The notes under the pieces are model-generated. The model saw only the letters and a list, made by a program, of their open reading frames with translations. It was not told the DNA's origin and did no database searches. A program made the translations under genes and the position numbers. A DNA stretch of 64,000 nucleotides. Origin: Candidatus Nitrosocosmicus agrestis. GTDB taxonomy: Archaea; Thermoproteota; Nitrososphaeria; Nitrososphaerales; Nitrososphaeraceae. Shown here piece by piece: positions 1-7,994 of this stretch. The DNA lies in the NCBI RefSeq assembly GCF_008389435.1, contig NZ_VUYS01000009.1, positions 1-64,000 on the forward strand. The letters run 5' to 3'. How positions within the stretch are numbered: position 1 is the first letter of the stretch; the number at the start of each line of letters is the position of its first letter.

Positions 1-158
1 TAGTTGGTTTCAGCTGATTGCATGGCCTTTTGATTGATATCATAACCATAAGTATCAAAGCCATGTTCTTTGACATATTTCGCAACTGGAAGCCCAAGCT
101 GACCAAGGCCAATAATAACTACCTTGTCGTAGTTGTTTTTATAATTATAATTAAACAT
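1..158 (-). CDS. Nucleotide-sugar dehydrogenase, N-terminal fragment (cut by window edge)
   Basis: The reading frame starts at the ATG at 156-158 and runs off the left edge, so only about 52 residues are seen. After a short polar leader comes a hydrophobic strand and a Rossmann nucleotide-binding turn, VVIIGLGQLGLPVAKYV, then a second strand ending in GYDIN, where an acidic residue would bind the NAD ribose. This arrangement is typical of UDP-glucose/UDP-N-acetylmannosamine dehydrogenases, which oxidise a nucleotide sugar to its uronic acid for surface glycans. A 3-hydroxyacid dehydrogenase of the same superfamily is the main alternative, since the catalytic Cys region lies outside the window. 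Confidence 0.7.
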   Translation of the reverse strand, partial: MFNYNYKNNYDKVVIIGLGQLGLPVAKYVKEHGFDTYGYDINQKAMQSAETN

Positions 159-266
159 TCTTTTAGTTTCTTCTTTCAAATACCTGAATAGAATAAATAA
201 TGATTTCTTATGATTCTATCATTTTTTAAATCTATTACATTTTACTAGAATATTTTCTAGTAGGGT

Positions 267-908
267 TTAAATCCTATATTTTTTACTTGCTCTTGGAAAT
301 AAAATCAATTTCATATTTTCTAATTTCGCTGGATAAACAAATTCACATTCAAGCATATTATGCATTCCCTTACTGATGATTGCCTTAAAATGAATATATC
401 TGACAATGTCGTTGAATCGCAATTCATGTGTAGTAGACCTTGAGGCAAATTTATTGTTAGAGTCCACGAGAAAGGGGTTAGTAAATATTATACAAACTCT
501 TTTACAGAGTGCTAATAAAGCGATCTCTCTGATGATGTTTCTGATCTCTTCCTTTGCATTTCTATCTTGTCGATAAGAATAATAAGTTAATAGATCATCA
601 ATTACCACGCAAGCATAATCCATAATCCATAATTTCTTGATAATTGAAAATAAATCACCAACTTCATAAGCCCTTGCATGAGAAACAAGTTTCATTTTCG
701 CATAAATCTCATTGTTCTTTAAAGTTTGGGTGCCTTCCAAGTATTTAAAAATAAATTCGGGATCAAACCTACCCACATTATCTACATAACAAGTCTTTGT
801 ATTCTTCAATGAGTTTATTGAGCACATGATATGCAATAGCAAGGTTTTTCCTGATTGTCTACCTCCAGCAAATTCCACTAAAGCACCTGTGGTGGTAAAC
901 TCAGTCAT
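267..908 (-). CDS. RadB/RecA-like P-loop ATPase
   Basis: A 213-residue protein consisting of little more than a RecA-type ATPase core. Walker A is GGRQSGKT (about residues 15-22) and a Walker B strand VVIDD lies at about 101-105, followed by a helix and another hydrophobic strand CIIFTN, as in RadB. It lacks the helix-hairpin-helix N-terminal domain of RadA, and its size matches RadB-like recombinase paralogues, which are thought to modulate recombination. The start is ATG at 908. It reads away from the divergent LSm gene and toward the sugar dehydrogenase fragment, with about 110 bp between. A KaiC-like ATPase without further domains is an alternative; the exact role is unknown. Confidence 0.6.
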   Translation of the reverse strand: MTEFTTTGALVEFAGGRQSGKTLLLHIMCSINSLKNTKTCYVDNVGRFDPEFIFKYLEGTQTLKNNEIYAKMKLVSHARAYEVGDLFSIIKKLWIMDYACVVIDDLLTYYSYRQDRNAKEEIRNIIREIALLALCKRVCIIFTNPFLVDSNNKFASRSTTHELRFNDIVRYIHFKAIISKGMHNMLECEFVYPAKLENMKLILFPRASKKYRI

Positions 909-1036
909 TAAATCAGCAAGCTTATGAATATCTGTCGTTATAATGCCTATGACTTTCAGAAATAAAAATATGATGAAATCTCTTTAGGGGAAGCTTTTTA
1001 TTGTAGCCTAGGGTCCTTTCACAATTGATTAACGAA

Positions 1037-1291
1037 ATGGCAGCATCTTCTTCACAACAACCTACTAAAAGACCATTGAATGTATTACAGCGTTCTTTAA
1101 ATAGAAAAGTTGCTGTAAGGTTAAAAAGCGAAATCGAATATAGAGGCAAAATGTCTAATGTGGATTCATATATGAACCTCATATTGGTTGATGCCGAAGA
1201 ATTTGATGGATCTGATTTGTTAGCTAATTACGGCAAGGTCGTTATCAGAGGAAATAATGTACTTTTCATTAAATTAGAAAAAGAATTCTAG
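1037..1291 (+). CDS. LSm/Sm-like RNA-binding protein
   Basis: A small archaeal Sm-like protein (84 residues from ATG 1037; an in-frame TTG at 1025 would add four). The Sm1 motif is seen in LNRKVAVRLKSEIEYRGKM, with the NL.LVDAEE ending, and the Sm2 motif in GKVVIRGNNVLFIKL, whose IRG triplet is the usual Sm2 signature. Such proteins form six- or seven-membered rings that bind U-rich RNA and act as chaperones in RNA processing. The gene ends 33 bp before metK and may be co-transcribed with it. Confidence 0.88.
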   Translation: MAASSSQQPTKRPLNVLQRSLNRKVAVRLKSEIEYRGKMSNVDSYMNLILVDAEEFDGSDLLANYGKVVIRGNNVLFIKLEKEF

Positions 1292-1324
1292 ATGATATAT
1301 CAACTTCCTCAATAGACGATTATT

Positions 1325-2476
1325 ATGGAACCAAGAAAATTTATATTCACTTCTGAAAGCGTTACCGAGGGTCATCCAGATAAAATTTGTGATAGAATTT
1401 CAGACTCAATACTAGATGAATTCTTAAAACTAGATCCTGACTCGAGAGTAGCGGTAGAAACCATGACCACCACGGGAGTTGTTATAGTTGCAGGTGAAGT
1501 TACATCTAAAAACAAATTAGACATACAAGACATTGTGCGAAATGAGATAATAGATATTGGATATGATAAACCTGAATATGGTTTTGATGGTAGCACCTGC
1601 TCTGTGCTGGTTTCTTTACACGAACAAAGTCCTGATATTTCTATTGGTGTGACTTCAAATCACGAACGGGAACAAGGCGCAGGTGATCAGGGATTGATGT
1701 TTGGATTTGCAATAAACGAAACTTCAGAACTTATGCCATTACCTATTACTTTGGCGCATAATTTGTCTATGCGTCTTTCACAAGTTAGGAAGAAAAAAGA
1801 GTTAGATTGGGTTAGACCGGATGGTAAATCTCAGGTTTCAGTAATATATGAGGATAATCAGCCAAAAGCAATTGATACCATAGTTTTATCAACTCAGCAT
1901 TCTCCTGAAATTTCACAAGATCAATTAACAGAGGATTTAAAGAAAATAGTAATTTCCCCTGTATGCGAGGAGTGGATCACTCCTGAGACCAAAGTATTTG
2001 TAAACCCAACTGGGCGATTTGTAATAGGAGGACCACCAGGCGATACTGGTCTAACTGGAAGAAAAATAATTGCAGATACTTATGGAGGTATGGGTAGACA
2101 TGGTGGTGGGGCCTTTTCTGGTAAAGATCCTACAAAGGTCGATAGATCTGCATGTTATATGGCCAGGTATATTTCGAAGAATATTGTTGCCGCTGATTTA
2201 GCTACCAAGTGCGAAGTTCAAATAGCTTATGCAATTGGTGTTGCCAAACCCGTTTCTATAATGGTAGACACTTTCAGAACTGCTAAAGTACCTGAAGAAA
2301 AGATTGAGGCTAAGGTAAGGGAAATTTTTGATACTAGTCCGGCCGGCATAATAAAAACATTAGATCTTAAAAGACCAATATATAAGAAAACTTCTGCATA
2401 TGGGCATTTTGGCAGACGGGATCCCGACTTTAAGTGGGAGCAGACAGACAAAGTAGACTCCTTGGGAAATATCTGA
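1325..2476 (+). CDS. metK: S-adenosylmethionine synthetase, bacterial/eukaryotic-type MetK
   Basis: Makes S-adenosylmethionine from ATP and methionine. The 383-residue length and the motifs [18 protein letters not shown] near the N-terminus, [12 protein letters not shown] in the middle and [20 protein letters not shown] (glycine-rich phosphate loop) are those of the MetK family found in bacteria and eukaryotes, not of the divergent archaeal enzyme (COG1812) used by many Euryarchaeota and Crenarchaeota. The C-terminus YGHFGR..F.WE is also canonical. It starts at ATG 1325 and is followed 58 bp later by cbiD; both the corrin methyltransferases and Taw1 in this window consume its product. Confidence 0.95.
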   Translation: MEPRKFIFTSESVTEGHPDKICDRISDSILDEFLKLDPDSRVAVETMTTTGVVIVAGEVTSKNKLDIQDIVRNEIIDIGYDKPEYGFDGSTCSVLVSLHEQSPDISIGVTSNHEREQGAGDQGLMFGFAINETSELMPLPITLAHNLSMRLSQVRKKKELDWVRPDGKSQVSVIYEDNQPKAIDTIVLSTQHSPEISQDQLTEDLKKIVISPVCEEWITPETKVFVNPTGRFVIGGPPGDTGLTGRKIIADTYGGMGRHGGGAFSGKDPTKVDRSACYMARYISKNIVAADLATKCEVQIAYAIGVAKPVSIMVDTFRTAKVPEEKIEAKVREIFDTSPAGIIKTLDLKRPIYKKTSAYGHFGRRDPDFKWEQTDKVDSLGNI

Positions 2477-2492
2477 TAGCCTTACCTAAAAC

Positions 2493-2499
2493 TTTTTTT
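2493..2499 (+). terminator. Oligo-T tract after metK
   Basis: Seven consecutive T residues 17 bp past the metK stop and before the cbiD start. Archaeal intrinsic termination commonly needs only a T-run, so partial termination here is possible. No hairpin is evident. Confidence 0.3.
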
Positions 2500-2534
2500 G
2501 TAAAAATTGAATTTATTATTATTGATGAATTTTA

Positions 2535-3713
2535 TTGAGCAGGTCCAATAACACATTCATTGATGATTTGTCCATCGCTGAAGGCGAACAGGATCTTCCA
2601 AAAGAGATTAGCGAAAAGAAATCAAAAGGCCAACTCCGTACTGGATACACAACTGGGACCTCTGCGTCAGCTGCCACAAAAGCGGCATTATATGCTTTAA
2701 TCTCTAAAAAATCATTGGATAAAGTTACAGTTACTCTTCCAAAAGGACAGGTGGTGAATTTACCTGTTGCCTGGACTAAGCAGTCTGAAACTTCTGCAAC
2801 ATCTGCCGTAATAAAGGACGGTGGTGACGATCCAGATGTTACCCATGGTGCTGAAATATGTTCTACGGTTCAACTTACTTCCGATGCCGGAAAGGTATCT
2901 GTTGATGGTGGTTTGGGTGTTGGGAGGGTTACCAAACCTGGTTTGGGCCTTAAGATAGGTGATGCTGCGATTAATCCCGTACCTATGAAAATGATAAGGG
3001 AATCTGTAAAAGAACTTTTGACTCAGGTTGCCTATCCATTGAACACTTCTGGCTTAAACATAACCATCTCTGTACCTAACGGTCATACTTTAGCAAAAAA
3101 AACTGATAACCCGCGGCTAGGCATACTAGGTGGAATATCGATCCTAGGTACAACTGGAATTGTATTGCCTTATTCAACTGCATCCTTTGCTGCTGCCATT
3201 AGGCAGAGTCTAGATGTTGGGATAGCACTAAAAGCTGATACCTTTATTTTGACAACTGGTGGAAGGAGCGAAGATTTTTCAAAAGCTCTTTTTGGTGAAA
3301 TATACCCGGATCATTGTTATGTACAAATGGGTGATTTTGCTGGTTACAGTATAAAACAATGCCATGATAAAGGGGTAACGAAAGTATTTATTGGCGGATT
3401 TATAGGTAAATTAACAAAAATTGCTATGGGTGTGAAACAAACTCATGTCAGAGGATCACATGTTAGCATGGATTTTATGGCCAAATTAGCAAAAGATTCT
3501 GGTGCAAATGAAGAAGTAGTGAAATTGATATTAGATGCAAATACTGCAAGACATGTTTCTGAAATAATTGAATCAAACCGACTAGTAGGATTTTACGATC
3601 GTATTTGCCGTGAAGCTGTTAGGCAATTGGAGAATTATTCAAAGAAAGAAATGCGTATCGAAGTTATAATGTTTGATTTTGATGGTAAAATTGTTGGTCG
3701 TTTCCCTCGTTAG
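2535..3713 (+). CDS. cbiD: Cobalt-precorrin-5B C1-methyltransferase CbiD
   Basis: Methylates C-1 of the corrin ring in anaerobic (cobalt-early) cobalamin synthesis. The 392-residue product has the CbiD signature LRTGYTTGTSASAATKAAL near residue 36, a central glycine-rich ILGTTGIV segment and the FIGGFIGKLTKIA stretch near the C-terminal third. A polar extension of about 30 residues precedes the core. The ORF opens with TTG at 2535 and no in-frame ATG lies between it and the core motif. It is the first of four same-strand cobalamin genes; 138 bp separate it from cbiG. Confidence 0.95.
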   Translation: MSRSNNTFIDDLSIAEGEQDLPKEISEKKSKGQLRTGYTTGTSASAATKAALYALISKKSLDKVTVTLPKGQVVNLPVAWTKQSETSATSAVIKDGGDDPDVTHGAEICSTVQLTSDAGKVSVDGGLGVGRVTKPGLGLKIGDAAINPVPMKMIRESVKELLTQVAYPLNTSGLNITISVPNGHTLAKKTDNPRLGILGGISILGTTGIVLPYSTASFAAAIRQSLDVGIALKADTFILTTGGRSEDFSKALFGEIYPDHCYVQMGDFAGYSIKQCHDKGVTKVFIGGFIGKLTKIAMGVKQTHVRGSHVSMDFMAKLAKDSGANEEVVKLILDANTARHVSEIIESNRLVGFYDRICREAVRQLENYSKKEMRIEVIMFDFDGKIVGRFPR

Positions 3714-3917
3714 TATTTATTCTGTTGGTGAATTTACTTTGAAATTTTTTATTCTGATTAGTATTTAAAAATCTAAAACAATAATCTTTTAGCTAATTTT
3801 AGAGTATTATTGCAAACTCTGTTATAGTAGACCTTACGGCCTTGAAATCCATTGAATGCAAAACCATATTATAAATATGATTTAAAGAGATGTAATAATC
3901 TAGGTGAAATCTACTTA

Positions 3918-4997
3918 ATGAATGACTTTCTTGAACCAGATAAAATTGCTATAATAGCTATAACGAGAAAAGGTATTGATATCGCTAAACGAATCAAAAA
4001 CACCATTAAAGGATCTCATATCTATGTGCCAAAAAAATTTGATAATTCAGATCCTACATTAATTTTTTTTTCGGAATCCGTTACCGATAAGATCGGAACA
4101 ATTTTTAAAAGTCATAATTCATTAATTTGCATTTTTTCTCTTGGAGCAGTAATCAGATTAATTTCTCCTCATATTAAAGATAAAAAGACAGATCCCGCAG
4201 TGGTAGTGATTGATGATGCCGCAAAGTTTGTTATCAGTACATTATCAGGACATTTGGGAGGTGCAAATGAATTAACTCTAAAAATATCTGAATTGTTAAA
4301 TTCTATCCCAGTTGTAACTACAGCTGCTGATGTAAACAATACTATACCTGTCGACCTACTGGGCAAGACTTTTGGTTGGACTATCGATAATTTTGACAAT
4401 GTGACAAAAGTGAGCGCAATGATGGTTAATGAGGATACTATAGGTTTCTATCAGGATACAGGTGAAAGAAAATGGTGGAAAGATGATGCTCTTCCTAAAA
4501 ATATAAAGCTGACAAATAATCTCAAAGACCTATTGTCTGACGAATATAAAGGAGCTCTAATAGTGACTGATCGCATGGTTGAAAACCTTGAATTACTAAA
4601 GAAATCGGTAGTTTATCGACCAAAATCCCTTTACGTGGGTATAGGTCTTCATTGGAATACTTCATCTGAAACTATTATTAATGGTGTTACAAAGGTCTTG
4701 GAGGAAAATAAGTTGAGTTTTAAGAGTATTAAAGCAGTAACGTCTTTAGACAAGGGTAAACGCGTTAGAGGTTTGGATGAATTTTGTCAGAAGTTTGATA
4801 TACAGTTGCAATTATACTCCAAAAACGACTTGGATAAAATTCAAGTACCTAATCCATCTGAAATAGTAGGCAAATATGAGGGAACGGCGAGTGTTTCCGA
4901 AGCTTCATCAATTGCAGCGTCAAAGGGTAAATTGGTTGTACCTAAAAATAAATTTCCACCCGATTTGACTGTAGCCATTAGCCGGGGGGAATTTTGA
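3918..4997 (+). CDS. cbiG: Cobalt-precorrin-5A hydrolase CbiG
   Basis: Opens the delta-lactone of cobalt-precorrin-5A, releasing acetaldehyde, the step before CbiD. The N-terminal part carries the IFSLGAVIRLISPHI.DK segment and a SGHLGGANELT motif, and the C-terminal part the conserved LYVGIGLHWNT and EGTASVSEASSIAASKG motifs. I prefer ATG 3918 because it sits 10 residues before the conserved first strand; an in-frame TTG at 3852 would add 22 residues. The stop abuts the GTG of cbiX, so the two are certainly co-transcribed. Confidence 0.92.
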   Translation: MNDFLEPDKIAIIAITRKGIDIAKRIKNTIKGSHIYVPKKFDNSDPTLIFFSESVTDKIGTIFKSHNSLICIFSLGAVIRLISPHIKDKKTDPAVVVIDDAAKFVISTLSGHLGGANELTLKISELLNSIPVVTTAADVNNTIPVDLLGKTFGWTIDNFDNVTKVSAMMVNEDTIGFYQDTGERKWWKDDALPKNIKLTNNLKDLLSDEYKGALIVTDRMVENLELLKKSVVYRPKSLYVGIGLHWNTSSETIINGVTKVLEENKLSFKSIKAVTSLDKGKRVRGLDEFCQKFDIQLQLYSKNDLDKIQVPNPSEIVGKYEGTASVSEASSIAASKGKLVVPKNKFPPDLTVAISRGEF

Positions 4998-5756
4998 GTG
5001 AAGAAAGCCTTGTTGATTATAGATCGAGGTAGTAAAATGAATGAGGTCCGTGAAGAATTATTAGAAACATGTAATATCATCAAGAAAGTGTCTGATTATG
5101 CTATAGTTGAATATTGCTTTTTGGAAGTTGTACCTCCCTTTATAGACCAAGGAATAAAAACTTGCATTGAAAAAGGTGCTGATTCGATTACCATAGTTCC
5201 TTACTTTTTATACCCTGGTATGAAACTTAAAGATGCTGTAACAAAAACAGCTGCTATAATTTCTGAAGAAAAAATTAGGATGGTGGTAACAAAGCCACTG
5301 TCTTATCAGCCAACAATCCCAAAAATTGTTATAGATCGTTTACAATACTTGTTAAAAGATAAAAAAATTGATCCAACTAAGAATATTTGTTTATTACTGA
5401 TTGGACATGGAAGCAGTGATAGGCGAGCCAGAGATGCTTTTATATATACTGTTAAAAGCTTAGAAGCGATTTATCCCAATGTTAGATATTGCTTTTTAGA
5501 ACTCGAACCCCCTGATATAAACGAAGGATATAAAAATTGTGTTTCACTAGATCCTGACTATATTATTGTGGTTCCTTATTTCTTGCATAAAGGTATACAC
5601 ATACAAAGAGATATTTTGGTCGACCTAGAAAAGGCAAGGGAAAATTATGGACAAAGAGATATCTATATATCCTCTCATATTGGAGTGAATGATTCAATTG
5701 TGGACCTCGTTATCTATTTGGCAAAGGAGGCTGAAATGAAAAGTGGATTATTCTAA
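4998..5756 (+). CDS. cbiX: Two-domain sirohydrochlorin cobaltochelatase CbiX
   Basis: Inserts cobalt into sirohydrochlorin at the start of the anaerobic B12 pathway. The 252-residue protein is an internal duplication of the CbiX fold: residues about 1-120 and 130-250. The C-terminal copy has the metal-binding and catalytic pattern LIGHGSSD and VVPYFLHKGIH. In the N-terminal copy the equivalents read IDRGS and VPYFLYPGMK, so both histidines are gone and only one active site should remain. GTG start at 4998 directly after the cbiG stop, with GGGGGA seven bases upstream. The 3' end overlaps cbiC by 14 bp. Confidence 0.9.
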   Translation: MKKALLIIDRGSKMNEVREELLETCNIIKKVSDYAIVEYCFLEVVPPFIDQGIKTCIEKGADSITIVPYFLYPGMKLKDAVTKTAAIISEEKIRMVVTKPLSYQPTIPKIVIDRLQYLLKDKKIDPTKNICLLLIGHGSSDRRARDAFIYTVKSLEAIYPNVRYCFLELEPPDINEGYKNCVSLDPDYIIVVPYFLHKGIHIQRDILVDLEKARENYGQRDIYISSHIGVNDSIVDLVIYLAKEAEMKSGLF

Positions 5757-6441
5757 TCCTGACTCGCAAAAAAAATATCATATAGGTAATCCAATTTCGA
5801 GGGATATGTCAAATCGTGCCTTTAACATAGAAAAGCAAAGTTTTGACATTATTGAATCTGAAATAGGTAATCATGATTACTCCGAAAATGAATGGACTAT
5901 AGTAAGACGTGTTATTCATGCAACCGCTGATTTTGATTTTGCCAGATCTAATAAAATTTTATTTCATAAACGTTCCATTGATTCTGCGTTTAAAGCTTTT
6001 GAAAGGGGATGCTACATCGTAACAGATGTTGAAATGGTCTTACACGGACTAAACAAACAATCTTTGTCAAAGTTAGGGTTAGAGGGAGTCTGTTTGATTA
6101 ATGAGCCTCGATTAAAGGATATGGCAAAAACATCTGATAAAACTCGTTCTGAACTTGCAATGCAGGCCTCATCTGAAAAGATTGATCAGGGGATTGTTAT
6201 TATTGGAAATGCTCCAACCGCTTTGTACGAAGTAATTTCCATGATGAAGGCAAAAAAGATCAATCCATTTCTTGTAATTGGGATACCGGTTGGTTTCGTT
6301 TCGGCGGTGGAATCTAAAGAAGAATTATCAAAAATTGATTCACCATATATTACAAATATTGGTAGGAAAGGTGGTAGTTCTGCGGCGTCGTCAATAATTA
6401 ACTCTCTGATGTTGTTGTATATTTCCAAAAAGTACCAATAA
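5743..6441 (+). CDS. cbiC: Cobalt-precorrin-8 methylmutase CbiC
   Basis: Moves the C-11 methyl group to C-12, giving cobyrinic acid. The conserved VRRVIHATADFDFA motif includes the catalytic histidine at residue 59, and the C-terminal IGIPVGFVSAVESKEEL and GRKGGSSAASSIINSL segments match the family. A GTG start at 5743 lies inside the cbiX end and is preceded by AAAGGAGG at 5723-5730, a good ribosome-binding site. Last gene of the plus-strand cobalamin run; it converges on cbiA. Confidence 0.93.
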   Translation: MDYSNPDSQKKYHIGNPISRDMSNRAFNIEKQSFDIIESEIGNHDYSENEWTIVRRVIHATADFDFARSNKILFHKRSIDSAFKAFERGCYIVTDVEMVLHGLNKQSLSKLGLEGVCLINEPRLKDMAKTSDKTRSELAMQASSEKIDQGIVIIGNAPTALYEVISMMKAKKINPFLVIGIPVGFVSAVESKEELSKIDSPYITNIGRKGGSSAASSIINSLMLLYISKKYQ

Positions 6442-6476
6442 CTATATAATGATATTGCTATGAGAGAACAATAATT

Positions 6477-7925
6477 TTATGATTTTGAATATTTAATACA
6501 ACATTTAACAAAATTCTCTGATCTTTTTCTTGAAATAAAGCTGTGCATATAAGAAGCCAAGCAGTTTTTTTCATATAAGCCATCCTTTCCATCATTAATA
6601 CCATTCCCTCTTTTTAAATCATACAACATTTTTGAATCGTTACTGTTGACAGTTACATGCGAATAGTGAAACTCGTGACCTTTAACATTTTTAACTCCTT
6701 TAAAAAATGGATGCTGTTGGGAAATTAATCCTTCTGTATATCCAAGTGTCAACTTTCCTGTCATTTTGGTTTCTGCATCAAAAAAACCTACCATTCTATA
6801 TTTTTTTTTAGAATCTCTAAATCCTGAAATTGATTTGGTTAAATACATCAATCCTCCACATTCTGCGTGAACTGGCATTCCATCTTCCATTAGATTAAAA
6901 ATTTTTTTACGAAGGTGAGCATTTTCCTCTAATTTATCTGCAATTACTTCAGGAAACCCTCCACCTAATATTATTCCGCTACAGTCATGGGGAATTTCTT
7001 TATCATCGATCGGACTAAAGAATTGGATACTCGTCTGCCCAGCAAGGTCGTCTAAGGTATCCTGGTAGTAAAAATTAAAAGATTTATCCAAAGCAACCAA
7101 TATTTTAACTTTAGATTTAGTTTGACTACTAGTAAAATTCTTCCTCAATTCCTTATTTTGCAGTATATTATTTGATAGGTTTGATTTTGCAAATTGTGAA
7201 TGCATTTGTGCTAATTGAATTATCTCATCTAGATTCAAATCTCCTGAAATTTTACGTGCGTCGTTGATGATTTTTTGTTTGTTATATCTATCCAATTCTA
7301 AACTAGGTATCAGTCCTAAATGTCTCTCCACATAACTACTATAGGGATTTCTAAAAATAGATCCTAAAATTGGTAACTTAATTTTGGTATTAATTGCTTC
7401 TTTAATATATTTTAAATGTCTTGCACTTGACAAATTATTGATAATAATTCCTATGATTCTAATTTTTGGTTCAAATTTTAAGAACCCTAATATTACAGCT
7501 GCTAAAGATCTAGCAGCCTTTTTCGCGTCTATTATAAGGATTATTGGTAAGCCTAGAATTTTAGAAATATGAGCCGTACTAGCAAAATTGTTCTTTCCAT
7601 TGAGCCCATCATAAAGCCCCATTACACCCTCTAAAACTGTAAAATCTGTATCAATACTATTTTTAATATATGATTCGATCAGACCTTGTTTATCCATCAA
7701 CCAAATATCCAAATTCCTTGATTTTCTTTTTGAAATTACGTTATGATATGAGGGGTCAATATAATCTGGTCCAATTTTGAAAGGTTGAACAGTATACCCT
7801 CTTGATAATAGTCCGTATATAATCCCCAATGAGATAGTTGTTTTCCCGACCCCACTACTTGTTCCTGCAATAACCACTCCTGGTATTTTCGGGAAGTTTG
7901 ATAAAATTTTGGTATCTATTCGCAT
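6477..7925 (-). CDS. cbiA: Cobyrinate a,c-diamide synthase
   Basis: ATP- and glutamine-dependent amidation of the a and c carboxylates of cobyrinic acid, directly after CbiC. The N-terminal synthetase domain has the P-loop GTSSGVGKTT (residues 21-30) and KIGPDYIDP. The C-terminal class I glutamine amidotransferase-like domain carries the nucleophile C356 in HAECGGLMYL and a histidine in GHEFHYSH. 482 residues is a normal length. ATG at 7925. It lies convergent to cbiC, 35 bp apart, so it is transcribed separately although it acts on the CbiC product. It could equally be named CobB (hydrogenobyrinate type), but the CbiD/CbiG/CbiX context indicates the cobalt-early route. Confidence 0.93.
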   Translation of the reverse strand: MRIDTKILSNFPKIPGVVIAGTSSGVGKTTISLGIIYGLLSRGYTVQPFKIGPDYIDPSYHNVISKRKSRNLDIWLMDKQGLIESYIKNSIDTDFTVLEGVMGLYDGLNGKNNFASTAHISKILGLPIILIIDAKKAARSLAAVILGFLKFEPKIRIIGIIINNLSSARHLKYIKEAINTKIKLPILGSIFRNPYSSYVERHLGLIPSLELDRYNKQKIINDARKISGDLNLDEIIQLAQMHSQFAKSNLSNNILQNKELRKNFTSSQTKSKVKILVALDKSFNFYYQDTLDDLAGQTSIQFFSPIDDKEIPHDCSGIILGGGFPEVIADKLEENAHLRKKIFNLMEDGMPVHAECGGLMYLTKSISGFRDSKKKYRMVGFFDAETKMTGKLTLGYTEGLISQQHPFFKGVKNVKGHEFHYSHVTVNSNDSKMLYDLKRGNGINDGKDGLYEKNCLASYMHSFISRKRSENFVKCCIKYSKS

Positions 7926-7994
7926 ATCTGTTTTTGGTTCCTTTATTTTAGATTTAGAATAATTACACTATCTAAACGTTATATATTTCATATA

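Noticed and set aside
922-1182. Minus-strand ORF of 86 codons
   Set aside because: It overlaps the well-supported LSm gene on the opposite strand and shows no recognisable motif.
3714-3851. Cobalamin riboswitch before cbiG
   Set aside because: The spacer is too short and lacks the conserved B12-box; such riboswitches are not expected in archaea.
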